A DNA stretch of 64,000 nt, taken from assembly GCA_964487745.1 (NCBI GenBank), contig CAZASG010000020.1, positions 1 through 64,000 of the forward strand. The letters are read 5' to 3'. Under the pieces are notes generated by a model, which was given only the letters and a program-made list of their open reading frames with translations, ran no database searches and was not told the DNA's origin. Positions 52,501 to 59,259 of this stretch are shown here, piece by piece (positions within the stretch are counted from its first letter, which is position 1; the number at the start of each line of letters is the position of its first letter). The translations under genes and the position numbers were made by a program. The DNA is from Desulfolinea sp964487745. Its GTDB lineage: Bacteria > Chloroflexota > Anaerolineae > Anaerolineales > Villigracilaceae.

Positions 52501-55500
52501 CTGGCACGAAGAACTCCTCGAGCCACAGACCTGCGAGATCACCTCCAGCGATAAGCCGCTCTCATGCTCCTTCGATACCAGCGTTGGCGGGCGTTATCGC
52601 ATCACCGCCATCGTCACCGATGAGCAGGGACGCCAAAACGAGAGCCGCATCACCCGCTGGGTCAGCGGTGGCGAACGCCCGCCCTCCCGCGAAGTGGAGA
52701 AAGAAGAAATTACCCTGATCCCCGACAAGGACGAATATCAACCCGGCGACACCGCCGAAATCCTCGTCCAGACACCTTTTACACCTGCTGAAGTGCTCGT
52801 CACCGTTTCGCGCAGTGGGATTTTATACACCGAACGACATAAAATTGATGAAGGAACCCTGACGCTTACCGTGCCCATCACGGATGCGCAGATCCCGAAT
52901 ATCCACGTGCAGGTGGATTCCGTCGGTTCCGCGCCGCGCGTGGACGATGGAGGTGCTACCGTTGAAGGAGCGCCGCCTCGCCCCGCTTATGCTTCCGGCA
53001 ATCTGACTCTTAGCATCCCGCCCTATTCCCGCACCCTCGAGCTGGATGCCCTTCTCGCCGATGACGCCATCGAACCCGGTGGTAAGACCACGCTGAACCT
53101 TGAACTTAAGGATGCCGATGGCTACCCCGTCCCGAATGCGGAACTGGCTGTCGTCGTGGTGGACGAATCCATTCTGGCGCTCACCAATTATCAATTGGCT
53201 GATCCGATCTCCACTTTCTACAGCCAGCGTTCTGCTGATCTGGACAGCGTCTACGGACGAGCGAATATCGTCCTTGCCAACCCTGAAGTGCTGGCAGAAG
53301 CCGCTCGTGGCGCAGAAGCGCAGGCGATGGCAACGAATACGGCAGATGACGCTTTCAAGGTGTTCGGCGGTGAAGTGATGGAAGAAGCCGCTATGGAAGC
53401 TCCGATGGCGGCCGAGCCGGAAATGATGATGGATGCAGCTGAAGGCATCGGCGGTGGTGCTGAAGCGCCCAGCCCCATTGCAGTGCGCAGTAACTTCAAT
53501 CCCTTGGCGACCTTTGAAGCCGAAGTGCGCACAAATTCCTTTGGCAAGGCGACCGTCCAGATCGAAGTGCCCGACAACCTGACCCGTTACCGCGTGATGG
53601 TCGTCGCGGTCGATAAAGGTGGCACACAATTTGGCAAAGCCGAAACCAATCTGACCGCGCGCCTGCCGCTGATGGTACGTCCGTCTGCGCCGCGCTTCCT
53701 GAACTTTGGCGATAAATTCGACTTCCCCATCCTGCTCCAAAACCAAACGGATGAACCTATCGAAGTGGATGTCGCCATGCAAGCCACAAATATCACTCTC
53801 CCCGAAGGCGCTGGGCAACGTGTGACCGTCCCCGCCAATGATCGGGTTGAAGTGCGCTTTGCCGCCGAGACCGAAATGGCGGGCACGGCCCAATTCCAGA
53901 TCGGGGCGGTATCCGGCTCTTATGCCGATGCGGCGACCCTCGAACTGCCCGTCTACACGCCTGCGACGACCGAAGCCTTCGCTACTTACGGCGTGGTGGA
54001 CTCTGGCGCAATCGCCCAGCCTATCGCCAAGCCAACGGATGTTTACAGTCAATTCGGCGGGCTGGAAATCCAGACATCCTCGACTGCTTTACAGACGCTG
54101 ACGGATGCGGTCATGTACCTGTCGAATTACCCCTACGAATGCACGGAGCAGATCAGCTCTCGCGTGCTCGGCATCGCTGCTCTTCGGGACGTTTTAACGG
54201 CGTTCCAGGCTGAGGGGCTGGCATCCGCTGCTGAAATGGAAGCAAGTGTAAACAGGGACGTCACGCGCCTGCAAGGGATGCAGAACTGGGACGGGGGCTT
54301 CACCTACTGGCGACGGGGCGAGAATTCCATCCCGTTCAACACCATCCACGTGACCCATGCTTTGGTGCGCGCGCAGGAGAAGGGGTTTGATGTGCCTGCT
54401 GAAATGATGGAAAATGCCCGCTACTATTTGCAGGAGATCGAGAGCCATTACCCCTACTGGTATAGCGAGTACACCCGCCGCGTGTTGAGTTCTTATGCGC
54501 TCTATGTGCGCGACCTGATGGGTGATAGCGACCCAGCGAAGGCGCGTGCACTGTTGCAGGAAGCCCCGCTCGAAAACTTCTCCTTTGAAGCCATCGGCTG
54601 GATCTGGCAGGTGCTGGTGGATGATCCGAACTCGGTTGCGCAATTGGATGAAATTCGGCTTTACATCAACAACCATGTTGTGGAGACCGCTGGCGCAGCG
54701 AATTTTACGACCAGCTACGATGACCAGACTTACCTGATCCTGTCTTCGAATCGACGTGCGGATGCGGTCTTGTTGGACGCTTTGATCGCTGACGACCCGA
54801 ACGCGGATTTGATACCGAAATTGGTCAATGGTCTCCTGGCGCACCGAACGAAGGGACGCTGGGGCAGCACCCAGGAAAATGTTTTCGTGCTCCTGGCAAT
54901 GGACCGCTACTTCAACACCTACGAAAGCACCACGCCCGATTTTGTTGCCCGCATCTGGCTGGGTGAAACCTACGCTGGCGAACACGCCTACGAAGACTAC
55001 TCGACCGAGTATAACGAGACCAGCATCCCGATGTCTTATCTGACCGATGGTGCCGATATGCAGAATCTGGTGCTCAGCAAAGATGGCGCAGGACGCCTCT
55101 ACTACCGCCTTGGCTTGAAGTATGCGCCTACCGACCTGAACCTTGATCCGCTGGATATGGGCTTCGTTGTCACCCGTGAATACGAAGGTGTGGACGATGT
55201 CGAAGACGTCTGGCAGGATGAAGATGGTATCTGGCATATCAAGGCGGGCGCACGCGTGCGTGTGACCCTGAAAATGGTCGCCGACAACCGTCGCTACCAT
55301 GTCGCCCTCGTTGATCCGCTCCCCGCTGGCTTGGAGATCGTCAATCCCGATCTGGCTGTCTCATCAAACGCTGGTGCCGAGAGCGAAAATCCTGCCGAAA
55401 GAAGCTACGGCTGGTGGTGGTGGCGAACGTGGTACGAACACGAAAACCTACGCGACGAACGGGCTGAAGCCTTTACTTCCTTGCTCTGGGACGGTGTCTA

Positions 55501-55630
55501 CACCTACACCTACATCGCCCGTGCGACTACGCCTGGCACCTTCATCGCCCCGCCTGCCAAGGCTGAGGAGATGTATTCGCCTGAGGTCTTTGGACGCAGC
55601 GGGAGTGATTGGGTTGTGGTGGAGGAGTAG
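49568..55630 (+). CDS. Alpha-2-macroglobulin family lipoprotein with thioester
   Basis: 2020 residues from the ATG at 49568, with AAAGGAG 6 bases upstream; the frame runs back to 49415 through repeat DNA. Lipobox LAAC with Cys21 makes it a membrane lipoprotein. Macroglobulin-like beta domains fill residues ~100-1200 (for example PFVNITFNQPMVPL; DDRAMYRPGEEVHIKGW). A Met/Glu/Ala-rich stretch (~1265-1290) precedes SNFNPLATFEAEV. The thioester motif is YECTEQ with Cys1525, then an alpha/alpha thioester domain (~1500-1780) and a C-terminal receptor-like domain with a WWWWRTW patch. Bacterial A2Ms trap foreign proteases. The usual pbpC partner gene is not adjacent. Terminator at 55654. Confidence 0.93.
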   Translation: MKRLLMGIAIITLLIVGLAACSKDDGGTTPLPTPEEEGSEGVPLDADDPEPLTFTLSEGAETPDEAIPSAYVPGEPLPEEELAALLERLPALVADPADTVDFNLPDEVIPPPRPGETIENAFPPEESAAAIDVEYGALEVLRYSPEGEIPIAPFVNITFNQPMVPLTTIEDLSELDVPVQVTPAIPGTWRWLGTKTLNFQADSDLIDRLPMATEYEVIIPAGTESAVGGVLTEAVSFKFNTPAPVMQRYHPYGDPQPLEPVFFISFDQRVDPASVLEHITVTADGRNVDVKLASKDEVADDELVSNLSEYAQEGRWLAFVAYEPLPADAEIRVTVEAGTPSAEGPLTTPSDQAYSFYTYAPLKITDHRCGWYDECRPLMPFTIEFNNPIDQDLFYEGMLEISPELLGATVNVYGNTVQISGMTEGRTTYKVKVSGEIQDVFGQTLGRDEQVRFKVGSAEPFLVGPDQRFITLDPSDGTPSISYYVMNYKKLDVQIYAVQPDDWFDYLQYLDEFQWTDEPVELPGKLVLDETRSVDVETDVLTEINLDLSEYMDGDHGHFIAVVKPHKSLFEKENYYETNHVWAQITQIGLDVFSDHSEMMVWTTALADGAPLANMDIRSNTGALLGSSGEDGVAKFETPSGGVAYLTAQIGDDVAMLPRNTYYWDESGWHKRSPSDDLRWFVYDDRAMYRPGEEVHIKGWMRKVGGGQLGDVAAFGDALIGVNYTLIGPQGNELATGRTDVNLLGGFDLVLEIPESVNLGYATLQLNAEGSLNVNHYSYSHSFQIQEFRRPEFEVSARNETEAPYFVGEHAILAVEAKYYAGGALPNAETNWWVNSNETNYTPPNWDKFTFGYWTPWWYYYDGGYDDTSHSESFTGVTDSTGTHFLRLDFGNDKTRRPTSITAEATVMDLNRQAWTSGTSLLVHPADVYVGLRSERYFVERGEPLDIELIVTDLDGNAVEGRPVTVEAARIVWKSTGGWHEELLEPQTCEITSSDKPLSCSFDTSVGGRYRITAIVTDEQGRQNESRITRWVSGGERPPSREVEKEEITLIPDKDEYQPGDTAEILVQTPFTPAEVLVTVSRSGILYTERHKIDEGTLTLTVPITDAQIPNIHVQVDSVGSAPRVDDGGATVEGAPPRPAYASGNLTLSIPPYSRTLELDALLADDAIEPGGKTTLNLELKDADGYPVPNAELAVVVVDESILALTNYQLADPISTFYSQRSADLDSVYGRANIVLANPEVLAEAARGAEAQAMATNTADDAFKVFGGEVMEEAAMEAPMAAEPEMMMDAAEGIGGGAEAPSPIAVRSNFNPLATFEAEVRTNSFGKATVQIEVPDNLTRYRVMVVAVDKGGTQFGKAETNLTARLPLMVRPSAPRFLNFGDKFDFPILLQNQTDEPIEVDVAMQATNITLPEGAGQRVTVPANDRVEVRFAAETEMAGTAQFQIGAVSGSYADAATLELPVYTPATTEAFATYGVVDSGAIAQPIAKPTDVYSQFGGLEIQTSSTALQTLTDAVMYLSNYPYECTEQISSRVLGIAALRDVLTAFQAEGLASAAEMEASVNRDVTRLQGMQNWDGGFTYWRRGENSIPFNTIHVTHALVRAQEKGFDVPAEMMENARYYLQEIESHYPYWYSEYTRRVLSSYALYVRDLMGDSDPAKARALLQEAPLENFSFEAIGWIWQVLVDDPNSVAQLDEIRLYINNHVVETAGAANFTTSYDDQTYLILSSNRRADAVLLDALIADDPNADLIPKLVNGLLAHRTKGRWGSTQENVFVLLAMDRYFNTYESTTPDFVARIWLGETYAGEHAYEDYSTEYNETSIPMSYLTDGADMQNLVLSKDGAGRLYYRLGLKYAPTDLNLDPLDMGFVVTREYEGVDDVEDVWQDEDGIWHIKAGARVRVTLKMVADNRRYHVALVDPLPAGLEIVNPDLAVSSNAGAESENPAERSYGWWWWRTWYEHENLRDERAEAFTSLLWDGVYTYTYIARATTPGTFIAPPAKAEEMYSPEVFGRSGSDWVVVEE

Positions 55631-55653
55631 GGGTTAGAGAGTAGATAGATGAG

Positions 55654-55691
55654 AAGAGACCCTTCCGAGTGCGGGAGGGTCTCCTTCGTTT
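55654..55691 (+). terminator. Terminator after the alpha-2-macroglobulin gene
   Basis: GAGACCCTTCCG/CGGGAGGGTCTC stem (one weak pair), 4-nt loop, followed by CTTCGTTTT. Confidence 0.75.
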
Positions 55692-55703
55692 TATAAAAAG
55701 TTA

Positions 55704-56315
55704 TTATTGATTGCCTATAACTTCATTCCATGTGCTTTCACGAAAAGCACCATCCAGCACGGTAAATCCGCTCGCTGTAATACTTCCTGGAGAATACTCG
55801 CTCTGTATGTAGGGCATTAGCTCTGTTGTGATTTGATGGCAACAATCCAAAATGGCAAAAACATCATAGGATGTTGGTGGCTGACTTCCAAAACGCATAA
55901 TAGGATTGTAAGGACTGTCACAAATGCCAGCTAAATACCATGTTCCGCTATCAGGTATATTTTCTTCTGGGTGTCTGTAGGCTTTGGCAAGCACCCAGTA
56001 TTTCCCTCGAGATGTTGAATCGAATTCTGCCCACCATACAGCTTCTTCAACCCGGACGATACCATTTGGTCGTTTGTCTTCTTTTACCCTCCACAAAAGT
56101 AGGCGGGTTTCAGTCGGTGTATCGTAAATAGGTTCACGATAACAGCAGGAACACTCTCCTGTTGTGATAACTTTTGCCGCTTTAGCATAATCCCAAGGAG
56201 GGAGAGAATCCAGTTTGTCTGTGTCAGGGATGTTTGTTGCGCTTGGCTGTATGCCGCAAGCGCTTATTAGAAGAATTACGACTATTGTGAGAAAAAATAA
56301 GCTTGGTATTTTCAT
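55704..56315 (-). CDS. Lipoprotein of unknown function
   Basis: 203 residues. Signal peptide with lipobox LISAC (Cys about residue 20). The mature part holds a CSCC motif near residue 55 and further Cys (GICDSP; LDCCHQ), suggesting disulfides or a metal site outside the cell. GAGGGTG precedes the ATG. No family recognised. It is convergent with the A2M gene. Confidence 0.72.
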   Translation of the reverse strand: MKIPSLFFLTIVVILLISACGIQPSATNIPDTDKLDSLPPWDYAKAAKVITTGECSCCYREPIYDTPTETRLLLWRVKEDKRPNGIVRVEEAVWWAEFDSTSRGKYWVLAKAYRHPEENIPDSGTWYLAGICDSPYNPIMRFGSQPPTSYDVFAILDCCHQITTELMPYIQSEYSPGSITASGFTVLDGAFRESTWNEVIGNQ

Positions 56316-56440
56316 AACACCCTCGCTAATTTTATTTTGAGTTGGATAGATTATAAGTGTTTTTTTGCGGGGTTGTCACCGCAACGTCCGTGCTAATATG
56401 CGGAAGCCCCCTGAGAGGGGACTGGGATGAGCCGACTTTA

Positions 56441-56504
56441 GTCGGCTTTGGCTATGTAGCACGGTCGATTTATCTTGTGCCCCGAATGGGGTATCGCCGT
56501 GCGG
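56441..56504 (+). repeat. 64-nt structured intergenic element, copy 1
   Basis: It matches copy 2 (57683-57746) at 62 of 64 positions. The fold is nested: GCACGG/CCGTGC outer stem, CGAT/ATCG next, CCCC-GAAT-GGGG inner hairpin. A separate hairpin GCCGACTTTAGTCGGC abuts it on the left. The spacer 56316-56701 holds no gene I can support; the 102-codon open frame across it is made of these repeats. Confidence 0.85.
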
Positions 56505-56516
56505 AGAAGGTTTTAA

Positions 56517-56577
56517 AACGAGTCACGTCTGCTTGCTCAATGAGTCGTGACTCGTTCTTCAGCGAACGCAACTCGTT
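56517..56577. repeat. Punctuated 22-nt-type repeat, short version
   Basis: AACGAGTCACG (56517-56527) and CGTGACTCGTT (56546-56556) form an 11-bp stem with an 18-nt loop beginning TCTGCTTG. A degenerate further unit, CGCAACTCGTT, starts at 56567. It follows copy 1 of the 64-nt element as the longer array follows copy 2. Confidence 0.8.
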
Positions 56578-56701
56578 TTATCGGGGCTTTTTCGTCAGCC
56601 CGCGCGGACTATTTGCCGCCCTGCGGGGTTTTCTTGAAACGCTCATCTGGATTTGCTATTGTTAATATAGAGTTATTCAGCGAAGAGAAGAGGAGATGAA
56701 G

Positions 56702-57595
56702 ATGAATACACTTACATTATCTATCCCTCGAAAGATTTTCCTGGGTGTAGATGGCTCAGATCATGCTGTTGCAGCAGCTCGCTTGCTCAGTGAATTGCCC
56801 TTAGAAGAGAAATGCACAGTCACTATTTTGAGTGTATTGACGCCTATGCAAACACCAGGTCTTTCGGTATTGCTAGCAGCACAGGACAAAGCAGAAGCAG
56901 TCTTTCAAAATTCAGGGGTTTCGGTAAATACAGGCATCTTACACGGACATCCTGCGAAAGCGATGGTCGCCTTTGCAGAAGAGCATAATCCTGATCTGCT
57001 GGTTGTTGGCGCAAAGGGATTGCGAGCTACGCTGGGGATACTCCTCGGCGGTGTTGCACAACAAATGGCAGAATATGCTGAACAGTCAGTGCTTATTGTT
57101 CGTAAACCTTATGAAGGTTTGCGCCGTGTATTGTTGACTGTAGATGGTTCAGCCGTGAGCGAAAAGGCTGTCGAGTATCTGCGTGCATTTCCGCTTCCGC
57201 ATAATGTGCAAATAGATGTGCTGCATGTCTTACCTCCGTTCCCTTCGGAATTGGAGGCTGTCGAGATAAGTGCGGCGCGCATGGAAGGGGGGGCATTAAA
57301 AGGTGCCCAGCAAATTCCCCGAACTATTGAACGACGCTTTGATGAAGAGGAAGAAGATGGCAAGGAGTTGCTAGAGAAAACAGCTCATTATCTTCGTGAG
57401 CGAGGTTGGGAAGTAAATGCCAAGTTGGTTCGTGGAGATGCTGCTACTGAGATCCTGTCTCATATAGAGGAAAAGGATATAGATCTGGTTGTAGCTGGGT
57501 CGCGAGGGTTAAGCCAATTGCGCGGCTGGTTGCTCGGAAGTGTTTCACGAAAGTTGATCCATTACGCGGATTCTTCGGTGTTGATTGTCAAATAA
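56702..57595 (+). CDS. Universal stress protein with two UspA domains
   Basis: 297 residues from the second ATG (56702); the GAGGAG box touches the first ATG at 56696 but is 6 bases from the second. Two tandem UspA folds (about 8-140 and 143-297): first ends VVGAKGLRATLGILLGGVAQQMAEYAEQSVLIVRKP, second ends VVAGSRGLSQLRGWLLGSVSRKLIHYADSSVLIVK, each with the G-x2-G-x9-G(S) ATP-binding pattern (the first has GG in place of GS). ATP-binding Usps act in stress survival in the cytoplasm. The gene stands alone between two matching repeat blocks. Confidence 0.92.
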   Translation: MNTLTLSIPRKIFLGVDGSDHAVAAARLLSELPLEEKCTVTILSVLTPMQTPGLSVLLAAQDKAEAVFQNSGVSVNTGILHGHPAKAMVAFAEEHNPDLLVVGAKGLRATLGILLGGVAQQMAEYAEQSVLIVRKPYEGLRRVLLTVDGSAVSEKAVEYLRAFPLPHNVQIDVLHVLPPFPSELEAVEISAARMEGGALKGAQQIPRTIERRFDEEEEDGKELLEKTAHYLRERGWEVNAKLVRGDAATEILSHIEEKDIDLVVAGSRGLSQLRGWLLGSVSRKLIHYADSSVLIVK

Positions 57596-57682
57596 CCATT
57601 TCCAATTATTGACAATCTCAGTTTGACTATTTCATACCTTGCTGATTTTCAAGCCGAGTGAACTTTTTTCGCTCGGGCTGAA

Positions 57683-57746
57683 GTCGGCTTGGGCTGTGTA
57701 GCACGGTCGATTTATCTTGTGCCCCGAATGGGGTATCGCCGTGCGG
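57683..57746 (+). repeat. 64-nt structured intergenic element, copy 2
   Basis: Identical to copy 1 except at two positions outside the folded core. All paired positions (GCACGG/CCGTGC, CGAT/ATCG, CCCC/GGGG) are the same. Preceded by a different hairpin (CCGAGTG..CGCTCGG). The spacer 57596-57937 has no gene; it contains this element and the array below. Confidence 0.85.
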
Positions 57747-57757
57747 GGATGATATAA

Positions 57758-57940
57758 AACGAGTCTAGTCTGCTTGAAAATCGTGTCTAGACTCGTTGCT
57801 CATCGCATCTAGACACGATTTGAATCAAGTCTAGACAGGATTGCAAACGAGACACGTCTGCCTGTTCAATGAGTCGTGACTCGTTCTTCATCCGAACGTG
57901 ACTCGTTGATCGTCGGGGCGTGACTCGTTTTTTTTACTTA
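57758..57940. repeat. Phased 22-nt repeat array with 4-nt punctuation and 18-nt spacers
   Basis: CTAG occurs at 57765, 57787, 57809 and 57831, CACG at 57853 and CGTG at 57875, 57897 and 57919: eight boxes in exact 22-nt steps. The 18-nt segments between them begin ACTCGTT, ACACGATT or TCTGC and end in AACGAGT/AATGAGT-like words, so neighbouring segments form overlapping hairpins with 18-nt loops: AACGAGTCTAG/CTAGACTCGTT, AATCGTGTCTAGA/TCTAGACACGATT, and AACGAGACACG/CGTGACTCGTT (one mismatch). The last unit ends in T8. It is not a CRISPR: the conserved part is only 4-11 nt. Confidence 0.85.
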
Positions 57941-58003
57941 TCCAGAAATAAGCTCTTTTGCCAGTTCCAAGATGAACTCGATCTCGCCCGGGCCGAAGTC
58001 GTT
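57938..58003 (-). pseudogene. Decayed C-terminal fragment of a DUF4332 gene
   Basis: The minus strand reads NDFGPGEIEFILELAKELISG-stop, matching the last 20 residues of the intact gene at 58475 (ADFSASEIEFSLELARELISQ). Nothing else of the gene remains. The fragment abuts the stop codon of the 147-residue gene, so an ancestral tandem copy was lost. Confidence 0.8.
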
Positions 58004-58007
58004 TTGA

Positions 58008-58451
58008 CTAATTATCAGAAGTTTTTTTCTTGGAGAGTGGGGTGATCAGAAAGCCAAAGCCTGCCATAGCTAACCATATGGTCAATATCGTCCACCAATT
58101 GGATATATCTGATGTGATGATTCTGTATGTCCAATAGCTGAATCCACCCGCCATTGCCAGACCAATAAGTATTTGGGGAAGCCTTCCTGTCACAAGCTCG
58201 CTTCTTTCATCATCTACTTTTGTCAATGAAAGAACTTGCGATTTGATATGAGCCTTCAATTCTTCGTAGCCGGGATCATCTTCATCCATAAGCTTGAGCA
58301 GCTCCAGATCGGCTTTGATGGAAGATCGTCGCAGGGGTTTTGCGTTAAAAAGATTTGTGATGGCGCCTTTGGTTTTGTCAAAAGCAAGAAAGACTCCGGC
58401 AAGTGTTGCAGCAACTGCCGCAAACTGTTCTAAAAGGGTTTGGATATCCAT
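58008..58451 (-). CDS. Small two-TM membrane protein of unknown function
   Basis: 147 residues. An N-terminal amphipathic/hydrophobic stretch (LLEQFAAVAATLAGVFLAF), an acidic central segment (KLMDEDDPGYEELKAHIKSQV), and two membrane helices at about 88-110 and 118-138. AAGGAG lies 6 bases before the ATG. It lies 23 bp after the DUF4332 gene on the same strand, so they are likely one transcript. No family recognised. Confidence 0.7.
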   Translation of the reverse strand: MDIQTLLEQFAAVAATLAGVFLAFDKTKGAITNLFNAKPLRRSSIKADLELLKLMDEDDPGYEELKAHIKSQVLSLTKVDDERSELVTGRLPQILIGLAMAGGFSYWTYRIITSDISNWWTILTIWLAMAGFGFLITPLSKKKTSDN

Positions 58452-58474
58452 TTTTCTCTCCTTAATGAGTTGTC

Positions 58475-59134
58475 TTATTGAGAGATAAGCTCTCTCGCCA
58501 ACTCCAAACTGAATTCGATCTCGCTCGCGCTGAAGTCAGCTTTTTTGCCCGTCTGCTCTTCGTAGATGCGGACAAGGTCCGCGCCTGTGTTTTGGGTAAA
58601 CTTTGCGACGGAATGAATCCCCACATCATAGATGATACGGGCGAAAACCGGCCCCACGCCGTAAATACGGGAAAGGTCCGCAAGGCTGATGAGTTCGTTC
58701 AAGGCTGCTTGGGGGATGTCTGTTTCTTCGACGAGTGCTTTTAAGCTGCTTTCATCCCTGCTGGTGATGAATAAGTGTTTCGAGTTTTTGATGCCAGCTT
58801 TTGCAAGATGGTCTGTAATTTCTTTTTGGATACCGGGAAATTTATCCAGCCGAACAGGCTTTGCCAGATAACTTTTCGCTTCGCGGTTGAGCAAAGTTAG
58901 GTATTCGGCAGGTAAGCGAGCCTTTTTGGCAAAGGCATAGAGTTTCTGCTTAGTCTTCAGCGCGTCGATGAGCTCTTTGAGATTACTAATACCCGCATCT
59001 TCGAGAATTTGCATCCGCGTTTCAATATCATCCTTTAAGGTGACGCGGCTGGGGATCAGCTCGCGTGTTTGCAGGCTTTTCTTGAACTCTTGCAGGGAGT
59101 ATTTTCCCAAATCAATTTGAAATGAATCGCTCAT
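58475..59134 (-). CDS. DUF4332-type helix-hairpin-helix protein
   Basis: 219 residues, all helical. Repeated helix-hairpin-helix-like units: MQILEDAGISNLKELIDAL, LDKFPGIQKEITDHLAKAGIKNSKHLF, and LADLSRIYGVGPVFARIIYDVGIHSVAKFTQNTGADLV, the last closely matching DUF4332. Such modules often bind DNA or nucleotides; the role of the family is not known to me. AGGAGAAGG precedes the ATG. A 20-residue fragment of a second copy survives at 57938. Confidence 0.8.
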   Translation of the reverse strand: MSDSFQIDLGKYSLQEFKKSLQTRELIPSRVTLKDDIETRMQILEDAGISNLKELIDALKTKQKLYAFAKKARLPAEYLTLLNREAKSYLAKPVRLDKFPGIQKEITDHLAKAGIKNSKHLFITSRDESSLKALVEETDIPQAALNELISLADLSRIYGVGPVFARIIYDVGIHSVAKFTQNTGADLVRIYEEQTGKKADFSASEIEFSLELARELISQ

Positions 59135-59259
59135 AACCTTCTCCTGAAATTAGTATATAGCGAATTGATATGAAATACAATTATCTCTGAAGTCCCCACA
59201 CGTAGGCGCTGGTATACTATATGGATAGATTTAGTCATATTTGTTTTTAGAGGTTCCCC

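Noticed and set aside
50771..55300. Three long minus-strand open frames opposite the alpha-2-macroglobulin gene (50771-51895, 52823-54052, 54194-55300)
   Set aside because: They are antisense shadows of a GC-rich coding frame: no ribosome-binding sites, no recognisable motifs, His/Arg-rich composition.
56357..56665. A 102-codon plus-strand open frame upstream of the usp gene
   Set aside because: It consists of the 64-nt element and punctuated repeats, has no ribosome-binding site and no protein-like composition.
57758..57940. Possible CRISPR array
   Set aside because: Period is 22 nt, the conserved part is only 4-11 nt, boxes change along the array, and no cas gene is present in the window.
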